From: Phoronis australis
Taxonomy: Eukaryota; Phoronida; Phoronidae
DNA length: 64,000 nucleotides
Reading direction: 5' to 3'
Assembly (NCBI GenBank): GCA_002633005.1
Contig: NMRA01000083.1
Span: 508,896-572,895 of the forward strand
Shown: one piece after another, positions 24,701-37,000 of the stretch
Numbering within the stretch: the stretch's first letter is position 1
Layout: each line of letters begins with the position of its first letter
Made by a program: the position numbers and the translations under genes
Notes under the pieces: model-generated
Databases searched by the model: none
The model's input: the letters and a program-made list of their open reading frames with translations, nothing else
What the model was told of the DNA's origin: nothing

Positions 24701-25394
24701 AAATTACTCCATACACAAGAAATAAATATACATTATTACATGGCGAACTCGTTATCCCCCGTTATCTAGAGCCCGAGTGGATTTTGGAGAATTATCGCCC
24801 GAGGGGCGTTATACCACATACTGAACGAGACACATTGCAATGAATCTATCTACCTTTCTCGACTCACCTCCGCTTTGTAACTACTTTCTATGTCAGAGGC
24901 CCAGGGTCGGAGGTCGTGACCTTTTAAGAAAAGCCGAGCTATTTTTGTCAAATAATGTTTATACTCAAAAGCAATAAAATTGAAAATTTAAACAAAATAG
25001 AAATAAAGTAAATCTATAAATTAACAAAATAGAAATAAAGTAAATCTATAAATTAAGGTTTAGCAACTATTATAGCTTACTACACATTTTATCACGCTAA
25101 GCTTCCACCGGGAAAATATCGTCTGCTAAAGTAGGTTACCACTAGTAACTGACTATAATGCTCAAGTCAAAGGATAACGACGACACGATACCCGCATTCA
25201 GATTGGGAGATTGGTGATTTACAAGTGAGAGAACACGAGAGAAAAATTTCACTGAACTAAAATATCGTTTTTATGGAAATTATATGTCTTATTTTTCATA
25301 GCGTATAAATGTCGGTCCAATGCCCTTTGCTGAAAATGCGATTGTTGCGCGTGCTCATTTTTTAAGTATTCTATTTTCACGTTCGATGACGTCA

Positions 25395-25466
25395 GCCGCT
25401 AAGTGGTGTAGCGGTAAAGTTGGCGACTCACAACTCTTGAGGCCCGGATTCGAATCCGGCCTCAGT
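25395..25466 (+). pseudogene. tRNA-like relic or SINE head
   Basis: A strong B box (GGATTCGAATCC) and an A-box-like GTGGTGTAGCGGTAAAGT are correctly spaced for a tRNA gene. The acceptor-stem halves do not pair, and there is no T-run terminator directly after. Most likely the head of a tRNA-derived SINE or a tRNA pseudogene. Confidence 0.5.
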
Positions 25467-26404
25467 TTCCCGCCAAAATGTTATCTCACTAGTTAGATAA
25501 CTTTATGGGTTATTACACGGTTGTATCTGCCATTCGAGGCTAATATTGTGGTATAACAAATAATATCTCTTACACCAAGAAACAGTGCAGCAAAAAATAT
25601 ACATACTGCAAAAAATTAATGACTGTTTCTAATAATATAACTAAAAACTGAGCCCCAAGTTCATTGAAAATGAACAGGGACTCAGTCCTTAAATTGGGGG
25701 TGTTGCATGAAAAGATCCCAACTTATTTTCGATACTATTGACAATTCAACGTAGAGTTCATTCTTGATTTCTATCAAAGTCAAAAGTTGTAACATCATTT
25801 CTGAGATTTCATTTCCGATCTTCATATCAAACAAAATTTGATCACATTACGGATTCCATTCTTTTGCTGCCAATGCACCTTTCCTTTTTGCTAAATTTTA
25901 CTAAAAAAAAACATGGTCATGTGACCCATCAATGACAGACGGGTAAAAAGTCAAAAATAAATGGTTGCACCGAATTAAAATCTAAAGTATTGTAGAAATA
26001 GATATTTACAAAAGTGCAAAAATATAATTGCCACTATGGGCATAGCGGTGCTCACATCTGTCCCAAATCGATGTCAACCAAAAACTTGTCAATAAGAATA
26101 TATCCCACAATTTTTACGATGGTCTGTTGAACTGTTATACGTACAGAAACAATGGCAGAATGGCAGCAAAATAATAAATCTGCAGCTCAGATGAGCAAAA
26201 CATGAAGGAGCAGTATAAAAATATTTGGATAATGATTCCAGTCTTAATACAAACACACAATTCATAAAAATCTAATGAGAAACTTTGTAGTAAATAGAAG
26301 CAAAACCCAAAAATTACGCAGCTATACACTTATAAACAGGTAGAACTAGATGTGACAAGTGCTCTGTGTAACAAAGATGGAGAACCTACTTTGTATTACC
26401 GGTA

Positions 26405-26830
26405 ATATTAAAAAGAGTGCAGGTGGTCTGATGTCATTTGCAGTGCACCAGACGTGCGGAGGCCTCATGGTTGGGCCCATCGCACAAAACACCAGAGCCA
26501 GTCATCGATGAACAAGTTCTTCTTGAAGGAAGTTTTCAAGTCTGCCTGTCTCTTTTAAGGAAACGGACAGAAGTTTTCATTTGTTGCCATGCGCTATATG
26601 TTGTAGGCATGTAACAGTGCCATCCAGTAGGTTGCTCCTTTACCTATGAAAAGCTGGGCAAGACTCTACCAGGTGTTTAGGGGTTTCAACGTCAGCACCA
26701 CACTTGGGACACATGGGGGTCCCCATATGGCCAGTGACGTTACACACCCGCGCTGTGGGACGAGTATCCAGATTTCACTGATTGACTAGTTTGAATACAG
26801 ATGTGTCGCTATGAGTTTGCCAGGGATAAC
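26405..26830 (-). pseudogene. Relic of a non-LTR retrotransposon (LINE) C-terminus
   Basis: Read on the minus strand, 26645-26730 gives HMGTPMCPKCGADVETPKHL followed by VESCPAFHR. This is a C-x2-C-x8-H-x4-C knuckle, as found at the extreme C-terminus of many LINE ORF2 proteins. It is followed by a stop and by the 3' tail shared with 11030-11110. The rest of the polymerase is absent, so this is a 5'-truncated, dead insertion. Confidence 0.6.
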
Positions 26831-27596
26831 AAGGATAGAAAGTTGGCAAACCAATGTTTATAGTCCAGCTCTCTCACTGTCTGCGTTCATATGATAAGCT
26901 CACGTAATCCAGCAATTACGTCATAAACAGCACGTCTGATTCAAACCAATACAACCATGAACAAATGTTGTGATCAAGACTTATTTTTTATGAAATACTA
27001 TCATCAAAAAACTTCAAACGGATAAAAACGGTCAACTTTCAGAGAAATCAGACTTAATTTTCACCTCCCGATTCCTTTGTGGGGCTGTAAACTGTGACTC
27101 TCTTACTACAAAAGCATTGTGACAGTGTACCAAGTTTAATCAAGCGAGATACTAAATTAGATGGTGATGTTGGAAACTTTTTGTTTTAACAGTAAAGGGG
27201 AATGGTATGTAAGGATGTGTCTGTGTTCGGCTAGGTAACTGTGGCCCGTCAAAATTTGAATGACATGTCTTATGCCCAATCTATCAAGACTCAGAAATTT
27301 GAACCTTTTGGTTTTTATTGATATTAGAGAAAATAACACTTATATTGAATGTAAAACCACTATTTCTGAACATCCATTTTTACGTTAAGACTAATGTATG
27401 ATAATGACATCACAGCTTTAAAATGGAGAATTTAAATTGATGAACATTCATTCTTACCTACCAATGAAAATGTACCACTTCAACGTGTAGGAACATTTGA
27501 ACATCACCAGAGATGACTCAACCAGTATATGAATTCTTGAAAGTCAAAACACCATAACAGCTAAGGTCTTTACATTTCTTTCTTGAAATATTGTTA

Positions 27597-30500
27597 TCAT
27601 AACTTCTTAGGCACGTTTGCAATTATAGGCTTTGGTCTTGTCTTGAAAATGAGTTTCCTTTTGATGAATGCCTTTACAACATAGTCACAGCTTTGTTTGC
27701 AACTCGAGTCCGTTTCCATGACAACGGAGTCCACTTGTTCACCCATGGATCTGACTTTTGAAATCACAGCAAAGGGTTTATCAAGTGGAGCGACTTTTCC
27801 ATATAAAATGTGGTGTCCAATGATAAACATAGGTGTTCCCTGCAATTAGACAGTATAAACTGACCTGATGAAACCGTCCAGCATTGTTTTCATCTGGCTG
27901 CAAATACAAGACTAAATGTAAAGGCCCTTGGGTACTACATGTGCTACACAAATAAAAATTAAAGTTGCTGTTTACAAGATTTCAAAATCATAGCAACCGT
28001 AGATATTTTCTGGGTCCTCTATTTATGTTGATTCAAAATGCTTCAAACATACATATTGTTCTCTGCTTGCCCTTCATGAATCACTGTTTTTCATTGGTCT
28101 TCAATTTTAGTGTGCAAATACAAAACAGTGATTTTCCATCAGAGTGACCCCTATTGATGATAATTGGATTAAACACCCAAGATACAGAGGCCAATGCAAA
28201 ATTCTAAAATTATCTCAAGGGGGCACAGTGGTAGTCAGATTTGTCCGAAAGTAGTAGTAATCCATTGTCAGCTCCATAGGAACATATCTGCCAACTTTCA
28301 TGATGATCCTCCAAGGGGTTTTGAAGATATAGCAGCCGACCTCAGTTGACAACGCACGGACTAAGATGGCAGAAATATGTAATGACCAGGGAATTGCCTT
28401 TCTTTTTTTCGTAGAATTATGCCGAAGCTGTTTTACAGATATAACTTGCTGCATATCATGTTTATTGGCCTAATGCCACGGTTGGGGTGAAAAATGAAAA
28501 AATGGGGAGGGCCAGGATTGACTGCAATGGTATTCAGTAGTTCTTTGGAATTTTTTGGGTAAACAAGCCCACCCATCTGGCTTCTGCTATATTTTGCCCA
28601 GATGTGGAAGTGTTGTTTAGGCATTTTTTTGCTACAAATACAGGTACCCTTCAGACAAAATGGAAATTGGAAAAAAATCTGTTCAGTAATGACATATTTT
28701 AACTTATACTTCCATAATCTAGAGGTTAAGAGTGAATGAAAACTTGTCTCCACTCTGGGACTGGTGTAGTCGTAACTTTGTGTGATTTTGGGGAGAATGT
28801 CAAATTCGCATTCTTTGGTTGTTTTTGCATCTGGGATTTTTTCTGGTGGTCATTGAATCTTCAAAATAAACAGCTGCTGCCTACTCAGTCAAGTTTATAT
28901 CAAAAGCATCTAACACAAGCAAGAAACGGAGTCAAAATAACATCTGCGACCTCCATTCCGAAAACAATGTAACCCCTTGGCCTATTTCACGACTCAGTTG
29001 TATGTGACAGTCGCAACATTAAATCAAAACAACCAAAACTCACCATTGAGTGAAACAGGATCTCCCATAGTAATAGACATTACCTAAACAGTGCTAAATA
29101 CACCTTTCAACAGAATTTTACGGAAATTTCATGATACAAGCAGTGTTCTGCCGAGAACCCATAATCAAAGAAAACAGCACATCTTCCGTTTCATGCCACT
29201 TTCGTTTTTCTCATAAAAAACATAAAAGTTATATTTTTCATAGCCACTCATGCAACAGTGGAGAGTTTTAAAAACAATTCCTTACGGTGTTTTTGGAGAA
29301 CAGCGCATAAACTATGGTGTATGAAAATTTTGTATGAAACTGAACAGACATTTCTGAGATACTGTATTATGATCTTCCAACGTTTGCCAAATTTGGACAT
29401 TTTCTGAGGGCCTTAAGCATAATCTTAATATATTCACAAAATTCTTTTAAAAATTTCAGAATCTTGTCAGCCATTTGTAATTGTTACATAGAGACATGGT
29501 ATATGTATACAGTAACAACCATTGACAGTCTGATATTAGGGCAAAAGTGAGGCCCATGGTTAGGATGACCCTTACGAAAAAGAAAGTGAGAATCTCACTG
29601 GATTCCAGTTAGATTCCAGTTAGATTAGTGAGAACCCAGTGGGAATTGAACAACAGGGGCAGTCAGTGAGAATGAGTGAGAAAATGTTATGTAACAGTGA
29701 GAATCCAGTGAGAATTTTGGTCTTAGAAAAATTCTGAGTGAGAATCAGTGAGAATTTCAGACTTAGAAAAAATCTGAGTGAGAATTGAGTGAGAATTTAG
29801 ACTTGCCAAAATTGGAGTGAGAATTCAGTGAGAATTTATGATAAACAAACACCCTGATTGGCTGTAACTGTGGAAAATTTCAGTTGAACCAGATTTCTGA
29901 GTTTCAAACTAAAATGGCGCCAGGAATGAGCAGTTGGAGAAATAGCTTGAAGATTGTTGATGTTTTTCACACAAATATTGTGAAATTACTGAACAGTTTG
30001 TCTGCAAGTCAACTAGAGGGGACCCTGGACTGATTTTATGTGTTAACATGCTTAAGGTTAGTACATTTCATACATCTAGTAGAGTGCATGAAGCACGAGT
30101 ATTAGACTGATGTCTTCATTCTGTGTTGACAGCTGAGTTTTCAATATTTTGCTGATTCACCAAAGGCATTATTGTTGTTAGTTTATGTCTTTTATGTTTC
30201 ACAATTTGCAATTAAATTGTATCCTTAGTCTAATTTCAATATAAACTGACAAAATAAGCAGTGTTTTGGTTACCAAAAAAGCTTTGATCTCTCATCTATT
30301 CAGTCAGTGTCTGTATAAAAGGCACACACAAAATTTTCTAAGTTCAAAATTCTCACCCAGTGAGATTTTCACTCAGTGAGAATTTCAATAACACAAATTC
30401 TCACTAATTTGCATAGCATTCCTACTGAGTGAGAATTTCAGTAAGACAAATTCTCACTGAGTGGGAATGCTATGCAAATTAGTTAGATTCTCACTGAATT

Positions 30501-31607
30501 CTAACTGGAATATCACTGTATTCTAACTGTATTCTAATTTAAATGGCATGTTAATTAGTTAGATTCTCACTGGAATCTAACTGAAATCCAGTGAGATTCT
30601 CACTGGCTTTGGGGATTAGAATTTCCTGAAGCTTTTTCATAAGGGGAACCTTTCCAAACTTACATTCAATGTGAAGTGCAAGTCCCCAATGAATTTCCCA
30701 TTGAGCGCAGTCTCGTGTCTAGTTTCAAGGTCACCCTGAAGCTCAACAATCGCCCACTCAGGACACAGGCCTGGTTCAAATACACTGTAAATTAGAAAAT
30801 ATGAACATTTATGACAAGACCAATCAGAATTACATATAAGATTGTAAGACAATTAGTGTTAAACCATTTTAAATCCATATTCTCATTGCTTTGTGACCAT
30901 TCGCATACCGTGTATCAAAATATCACACCATGGATTTACAAAAAATCAGATCTCATATAAAGAGGTCTGTGTACTTAGTAGGCACTTCATACGCTGGTTA
31001 AAAATCAAAGGCACATTGTTCTAAGTACCTTTCGCGCATAGGACATCTTCCAACTCAAACAAATAATCCCATTAACAAACTTTTTCTTCGAGCAGTCCCT
31101 CGTTCGATCAGTTCCCAAAATCAGAAACAGATCATTCTTAACACTTAGCGCGGTAGGTGGTATAGTGTCATATCTCCTGGCGTGCACTGAGTAAAAATGG
31201 CCAGTTTCCGATTTCGGGAAGTGAACGAATGAACTGCTTGAAGAAAAAGGTTGATAACGGAACTATTTGTTCAAGTTGGAAGGAATTAAAGACATCAAGG
31301 ACCTCCTAACGCGTCCTTCTATGCGCAAAAAGTACTTAACAACGCAACTTAAATGTTTTAATCAGCGTGAGGTATATTTCGCCAAAAAGCTTCCTGCGTA
31401 TGATGATGCTCCTATAGGAGCTTCACCGTCTCTACTGGCCAGTTAGAGACAGCTTTTCACCGTCTGTCCATGTGTACTTGGCTAGACCAGTAGAGTCTAC
31501 TGATAGAGAGAGTTTGCCTTATAAGAAAATACCGAACATATGAGATGTCTTTCCAATTTAAATATCATAAAGCAAAAAACGTACGCTTGAACAAATAACT
31601 GGACCAT
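27597..31607 (-). CDS. CHTF8: CHTF8/CTF8: subunit of the CTF18-RFC clamp loader
   Basis: Three exons on the minus strand, 31607-31585 (ATG and 7 codons), 30784-30664 and 27839-27597, join in phases 2 and 0 to give 128 residues; human CHTF8 has about 121. The N-terminus is MVQLFVQA, then [45 protein letters not shown], and the hallmark C-terminus [22 protein letters not shown]8 with DCC1 and CTF18 forms an alternative RFC that loads PCNA and supports sister-chromatid cohesion, docking on polymerase epsilon. Exon 1 was found by its phase-2 donor GC|GTACGT and the MVQ start. It is head-to-head with UTP4. The exon 2 donor lies 16 bases from an inserted transposon, and intron 1 holds a fold-back repeat. 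Confidence 0.93.
29180..29430. repeat. Dispersed repeat family Z
   Basis: Shares CAGACATTTCTGAGATA, CCAAATTTGGACATTTT and the CTCATGCAA...AAAAACAATCCCT block with 43560-43975, 46990-47310 and 48300-48640. Copies are diverged and non-coding; here it lies in CHTF8 intron 2. Confidence 0.6.
29569..30647. mobile_element. DNA transposon built of GTGAGAAT repeats, CCCTTAYGAAAAAG ends
   Basis: The left end CCCTTACGAAAAAG is matched by the complement of the right end, CCCTTATGAAAAAG. Both ends continue with GTGAGAATCTCACTGGA and GTTAGATTCCAGT. The interior contains many CAGTGAGAAT-type units in both orientations, plus a 34-base inverted pair (30404-30437 and 30449-30482, two mismatches) that would form a strong hairpin. 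No coding frame. No clear target duplication, so the superfamily is undecided. It is inserted in CHTF8 intron 2, 16 bases from the exon 2 donor. Confidence 0.65.
30985..31450. repeat. Inverted pair of F-family arms (fold-back)
   Basis: The left arm (about 30985-31140) is a reverse copy and the right arm (31200-31450) a forward copy of the same F sequence found at 4282-4520. Matching landmarks are TTTGTTCAAGTTGGA and GCGCATA. About 60 bases separate them. It lies in CHTF8 intron 1, between 135 and 600 bases from the CHTF8 start codon. Confidence 0.6.
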
Positions 31608-31854
31608 TTAGTAGAGTTTTGCTCCTAAAATGTGAGAGAAATGCAAAGAATGTCATCAAACAAATCTTTCACACAGCACTTGAACTCCCGCGGTTTCTTC
31701 CGTATCCTGTAACGGAAAACCCCGAAAATTAACGGTAATTTTATATAGGTCAACATGGCGCCTTTCTGTTGTAAAGGCATGTTTGTTTCTCTTTGATTAC
31801 TTTGCGTTGTTTTGTGTTCGAGTACAGTACTGGGAACTGTAGCCTGATTTATTG
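31608..31854. promoter_or_regulatory. Bidirectional promoter of CHTF8 and UTP4
   Basis: The stretch between the CHTF8 start codon (31607, minus) and a candidate UTP4 5' untranslated exon ending at a donor ATTG|GTAAGA (31854/31855). It contains CAACATGGCGCC (31751-31762), matching the YY1 core AAnATGGCG often found just inside transcription starts of housekeeping promoters. UTP4 coding exon 1 has an acceptor at 34071/34072, so an upstream untranslated exon must exist; this is the best candidate. If transcribed, the ATGGCG would open a 13-codon upstream ORF. Inference from sequence only. Confidence 0.45.
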
Positions 31855-31984
31855 GTAAGACTAAGATACGGGGTAAATGAAAGAATCCAGGAATGTATTC
31901 AGCTTAAAAAATTATGGAAACGTGATAAACTAAAAAATCAAGAAAAGCATAGCTAGGCAATGACCATCGTCTATGTTGGCCTGA

Positions 31985-32850
31985 ACCATATAGGCGATGC
32001 AGCTCCTATAGGCGCTCTGTACGCCGGAAGCTTTTCGGCGAATTATGCCTCGCACCGACTAAACCATTAAAGTCACGTTGTTATAAATACCTTTGATGGT
32101 TTAGTCGGCCAATAGGTGACGCAATATTTCATGCTGCCGAAAGCCGTCGCTAAAGATCGCTCCACAACTTAAGCAGCAGAATAACAGTAGAACGCCATTT
32201 TTCCAACACCCTTAAATAATTTAGTTTACTCAAGGAAGACTGTAGTTTTTAATGACACTAATTTTGTGTCAGATTTTATCTTATCACTTGCTGTATATTT
32301 AGTGTACCAAGGCTACCAGATAGGTAGCCAGCCAGCTAGCTTTTAGTAGCTGTATGAAGACTATCGTCAAAATACAGCTAGATACCACTGTGTGTTTTTC
32401 TTCCATAGACACGCGCCATTTCCTAAATTTTTGTGACATCTCTCGGGAGATGATGATAGCTTGGCAGCAGCAAAATTTCTTCTGAAATTTGTTTTTTCGG
32501 TATTAAAATTCTAAAAACTTATAAGGAAGTGAAACCAGTTCCGATAATTTGTCGTGAAAGAACAACAGTTGATTGAAAAATCAGCGAAAAAAGAAACTGG
32601 CCTGTAGGTGACGCAATATTTCATGGCGCCGAAAGCTGACGCAGAAGATTGCTCCACATCTTTAGCAGCAGAATAACAGTAGAATGCCAATTTTTCCAAA
32701 ACCAGAAAATAATTTTATTTACTCAAATAAGTGTGTAGTTTTTAATGACACTAATTTTGTGTCATATTTTATCTGGTCATTTTTTTACCCACATCAGCGC
32801 AAAGCGGTATGTTTAGTATACAGCTTTGTACCAAGGCTACGAGGTCCAAC
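31985..32850. repeat. Nested F and X repeat copies in UTP4 intron 1
   Basis: An F fragment (about 31985-32100) runs into the 3' half of X (32105-32330), followed by a second X copy with an internal deletion (32320-32845). Both X pieces carry GACGCAATATTTCATG and TTAATGACACTAATTTTGTG. This is repeat-on-repeat insertion with no coding content. The remainder up to 34071 shows no exon. Confidence 0.6.
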
Positions 32851-34082
32851 TGTCTGATTTTAATAAGTTGAATTCTACTAAGAATAACTAGATGACATTG
32901 TAAACTATAAATTTTCTGAAAATAGTTTTGAAATTGAAAAAGTCCAATGCATTTAGTTTAAATCTGTAGTAACTCCTTCGCATAATTTTAAAGCTGCCTT
33001 AGTAATATTTTATCATTTCAAGGTTCTTAGGTGTGAGATACATTTCATCTTCTGAAAGTTTAGAAAATAAAAATATGACCTAAGGTTATTTTTATTGGCT
33101 GAAAAATTGTAATTTCATGGGTGTGACGGATGTATATGACGGACGTACAAATTTGCTGCATGTCTGTCACGCAATTTCTGACTTAACAAATAATTCCTGG
33201 GACCTAAAATTTTGGTCAATAGTATTGAGTAACAAGTTAAAAGAGAATCTGAAATAATTATAATTTTGATTGAAAACTTAACGCAGCAAAAGTTTTTAAC
33301 ACTTTTTTGTGACGGACGTACGGCACCATGATACCCAGGAGATGACCTTTGACCCCAAGAGGTGGATGGTGTGTCAGAGTTGAATGTTATATTTTATGGA
33401 GTTTGAGGTTAACTTTTTTATGACAATAATTAGCAACACATGAAAATACAGCAATTTTTTAGGATGAAGTGATTCCCAAAATGGGTCCATTTAGGCAAAA
33501 AAATTGAAAGTTATAGGACAATCGAATGTTGGTCCTGAAACTAGAGAGAATGGGCTTTCAGATGAGACCAGAAATGTTAGTGTAGCCACAGTGTTAATTT
33601 TTTGTCTCGAGGTTGACCTTTTCGTGGAATTGCCCCTATAAATCCGTAACAGCTTAATAAACCATTGACACGTTTGTTCAAGTAGTCAATGTATTTTTAA
33701 GGGTTTTACATCGAATTTTGAAAATTTATACGTGTAAAATGACAAATTCAAGCAATAAGCTGTCACAGCTGAATAGACTGTGTTTGAACCTGTGACGTCA
33801 TTGGTTAATTTCAACACCGCTGTCTGCCGTCAGATGTCAGGTAAAACGACTGAACTTGCTGTTATCGAGTGGAACTACTCGATCTAAATTGATACAAAAT
33901 AGGTTCTTTTTTGGTGGCATTCTCCTTTAACACAGTTGGGTCTTCGATGAAGCGTGTCTATGGGAATTGAAATGCTTCAAACACTTCATAAACAAGCTTT
34001 TCTGTAATTATTGCTTTATATTGTAGTTATGTCACTCTGAGACTACTAATAAAAATGTATTTTCTTTTCAGCAAAGAGCAAT

Positions 34083-37000
34083 ATGGCTAACTTCAAGGTG
34101 CACCATGTCCGTTTCTTTGATCACCTGCCTCTGCCCATTCACTGCTTGACCTATGATGAGACGTACCAGCGAGTCGCACTGTCCAGGTCAGATGGTTCAG
34201 TAGAGATCTGGAGCATAGCTGACAACTGGTATTGTGAAAAGGTACATACTGATTGTACCAATTGCCTTGGCTAGGTTGAGTAGAACTTCAAGAGTTATCC
34301 TGTAGCTACGATCATTACCCTGTGACTAACATTTTTAAAGTAAGTTGTGTAGTAGCGCGGTTTTGTTGTCATTTGAAAGTATGTTGCCTCATATTTTAAG
34401 TGATTATTTAAAGGAGCCTTAAGAATTCTCAACTTCAAACAAAGATTTTTGAATTATGTAAAATGCCGCCTGTAACCCCATTCTAGCCTAATGTTACAAT
34501 TACAGAAATCTAGAAACATTCTCTAGAACTTTTTTATATGTTCTACCGTATTCGCCCTAAAAAACGCCCATGCTCGTATAAGCGCCCCCCACGTGTTTTC
34601 AGACTTTGCTAAAATAAGCGCTCAGTCCATGAACACCGCCGTACATGTGAAAAACGCCTTACCTGCAGTTCTAAAATTCTACAGTAACGTCTTCAATTTT
34701 TAAATAAGGTCCGACAGTCCTGAAAAAATCATTGTGCGCGTAATTTGTAGACCACGAGCCTTGCCGCTGTGCTGGTATTTAGCCATGACTATACAAACTT
34801 TCGCCGTACTTCAAAAAGAACTGATCTTGCGAGGGACGTGTCCTATTATGGTCTGGCCTTTCAGAACAGATGCAGCGTACTTGACGACGGGATTGTATTG
34901 TTCCTTTTCCGTACAAATCTCTCTCAACAGGAATCTAAATTTCTTTGTAAACGTGAAAACCGCGAATCGAAGACTAATAAAAACTTGACTTGTGTTAAAA
35001 CCACATGGCTAAGAAGTGTGTGCCACATGCAAGTACCTGTCATCGAAGATTAGTCTTCGGGAACTATCTATTCATGAAACGGGAAGCATAGCATCGGCAA
35101 GAAATAAATACTGGCTTTCCTAAAGTTTCTAATACCGTAAAAAACGTGTGCATTGTTTATAGGGGGAATTAATAAATAAATCGTAATTGGTGTTTTGAAA
35201 GTCAAAATGACCCACTGATAGTGAACACTTCCGCACCATTACACCCCCGAATCTCCTGAAAAGTAACTGTTAGACTGTCACTCATCCAGTCACCAGGCAA
35301 CTCAATATCGGCCTTACTGAGACAATTCTCGAACAATTTTTAGCCGATCAAATCAACAAGTGCTAAATAAAAAAACACTTTTCTGCTTTACTGCTTGTGT
35401 TAATTTCTTTAGTTACAATGCACACCTAGATAGTTTCATCGCGTTTACTCCGGTAAATGAACTCTGATGACACGCAAGCCCTCGCTCACTCACATACGCA
35501 GACGAACGTCAACCAAACATCACGTGACAACAACGTGTGTTCGTCCAGAGATTTTTTTCGTTTTGCGGAGTATGATCTATCGTAGATTTGGACTAATAAA
35601 TATGCAGTTAGTCCCGACTCCACAGGAACTTGAAAATGTTAGGGACGCTATTTCGAAATTTAAGGAGGACTTCACGTAATTTGTTGAGTCGAAACTATAT
35701 TTTTACTCAAGAATTTAAGTTGACCTATCAGCGATCGCGAGGCAACGACGCGTCAGTTGGCGAGTTTGGGATTTTCCGAAAAATGCTCGTAATTTAACAA
35801 GGCAATGCACTGAAATTTTGTAGAAACTCTCATAGGTTTCAGATGCGTCATAGAGCCTAAATTTGGTGAATTCTAGTATACGATTTCACTTGTTTCGGAG
35901 ACCAGGTTTCAACCACTTTGGGCTATAATAAGCGCCCCCCTTCCTGAAGCGAATTTTTCTAAGCGCCCTGGGCGCTTATTAGGGCCAATACGGTAATAGC
36001 TGTGTTTTTCTGATTGTATATGCACGATTTTGAATTTTTCAAAACGTGTAATTGGCAACACAATGTGTTGTATCTAGGTCATGTAGAAATAGTTGCCTTG
36101 AGCGTCTTGTAATGAAACTGTATGTATTTCTGGGCTTGTTATGCGTCCACATATTTACATGTGGTCGCATAATGCCGTCATCTCTGTCTGGGCGTTCGGC
36201 GTCCGCAGCTGCATCTCCTAAACCCCTCACAGTATCTTGACGAGATTGGTAGATGTGTTCCTATGAAGCTGACGACAAACAACGACGAATTTCAGACCTC
36301 TCCGACTACCGGTGTGCCCCTTAGTGGCAATTTTAATTTTTTATGCTTACCTCGGTATCTTCGGATGTCGTTGACGGATTTTCATAAAATTTAACAGTTT
36401 GGCATCTATTAGTCAGATGATGCCATCCTCCCGTTTTCGGACGGATTCAAGGTACTTTGCGTCACCTAGTGGCCATTTTTACTGTTTTCGAGTCTGTTTT
36501 TTAGCGTCCGCCGATGATTTTCTGACGACTTCGAGAACTGTGGCGCCTCCTAGTGGCAGTTTTTTGTTTTTGCGCCCATGGCTGTATCTCCCAAATGCTC
36601 TACAGGATTGAATTTTGCTGTTGTATTTTTATGAAATTGACATCAGAGGATGATTGTCGGATGGATTGGGCTACCTGTGTGCTCTTTAGTGGGAATTTAG
36701 TTTTTACGTTTACATCTGTATCTTAAAGGGTTGTCAATGGATTTTCATAAAATTTGGCAGTTAGGCATCTGTTAGTGAGGTGACGCTAATATCCGGTTTT
36801 GGGTTAAATTTGAGGCATTTTGCGCCACCTAGTGGCCATTTATACTGTTTTCGAGTCTTGTTATTTGCGATCTGCCTTTCAGTTAACCAAACCACTCTAA
36901 GGATGGTTGTGGAAATAGGCATTTATGTTCCTAATGGGAAGAGGAAATCTGACGATGATTTTCCAACGACTTTATCTACTTTGGTGCCGCTTAGTGGCAA

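Larger units (their letters stand above)
24701..27300. other. Intergenic, repeats only
   Basis: Contains a tandem duplication of about 33 bp at 24990-25059 (AAATAGAAATAAAGTAAATC twice), a tRNA-like relic, a family Y fragment (25640-25740), a fragment of the CTCF-motif-like repeat (about 26020-26100) and a LINE relic. No coding exon recognised. Confidence 0.4.

Noticed and set aside
25395-25466. Functional tRNA gene
   Set aside because: Good A and B boxes, but acceptor arms do not pair and there is no T-run terminator; kept as a relic.
28215-28350. Further CTCF-motif site in the CHTF8 intron
   Set aside because: The core TCTCAAGGGGGCAC matches only 11 of 14 positions; a decayed fragment of the same repeat family.
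34734-35679. Several 60-95 codon frames in UTP4 intron 1
   Set aside because: All lie within the TA-flanked DNA element, overlap each other in different frames, and show no transposase motif.
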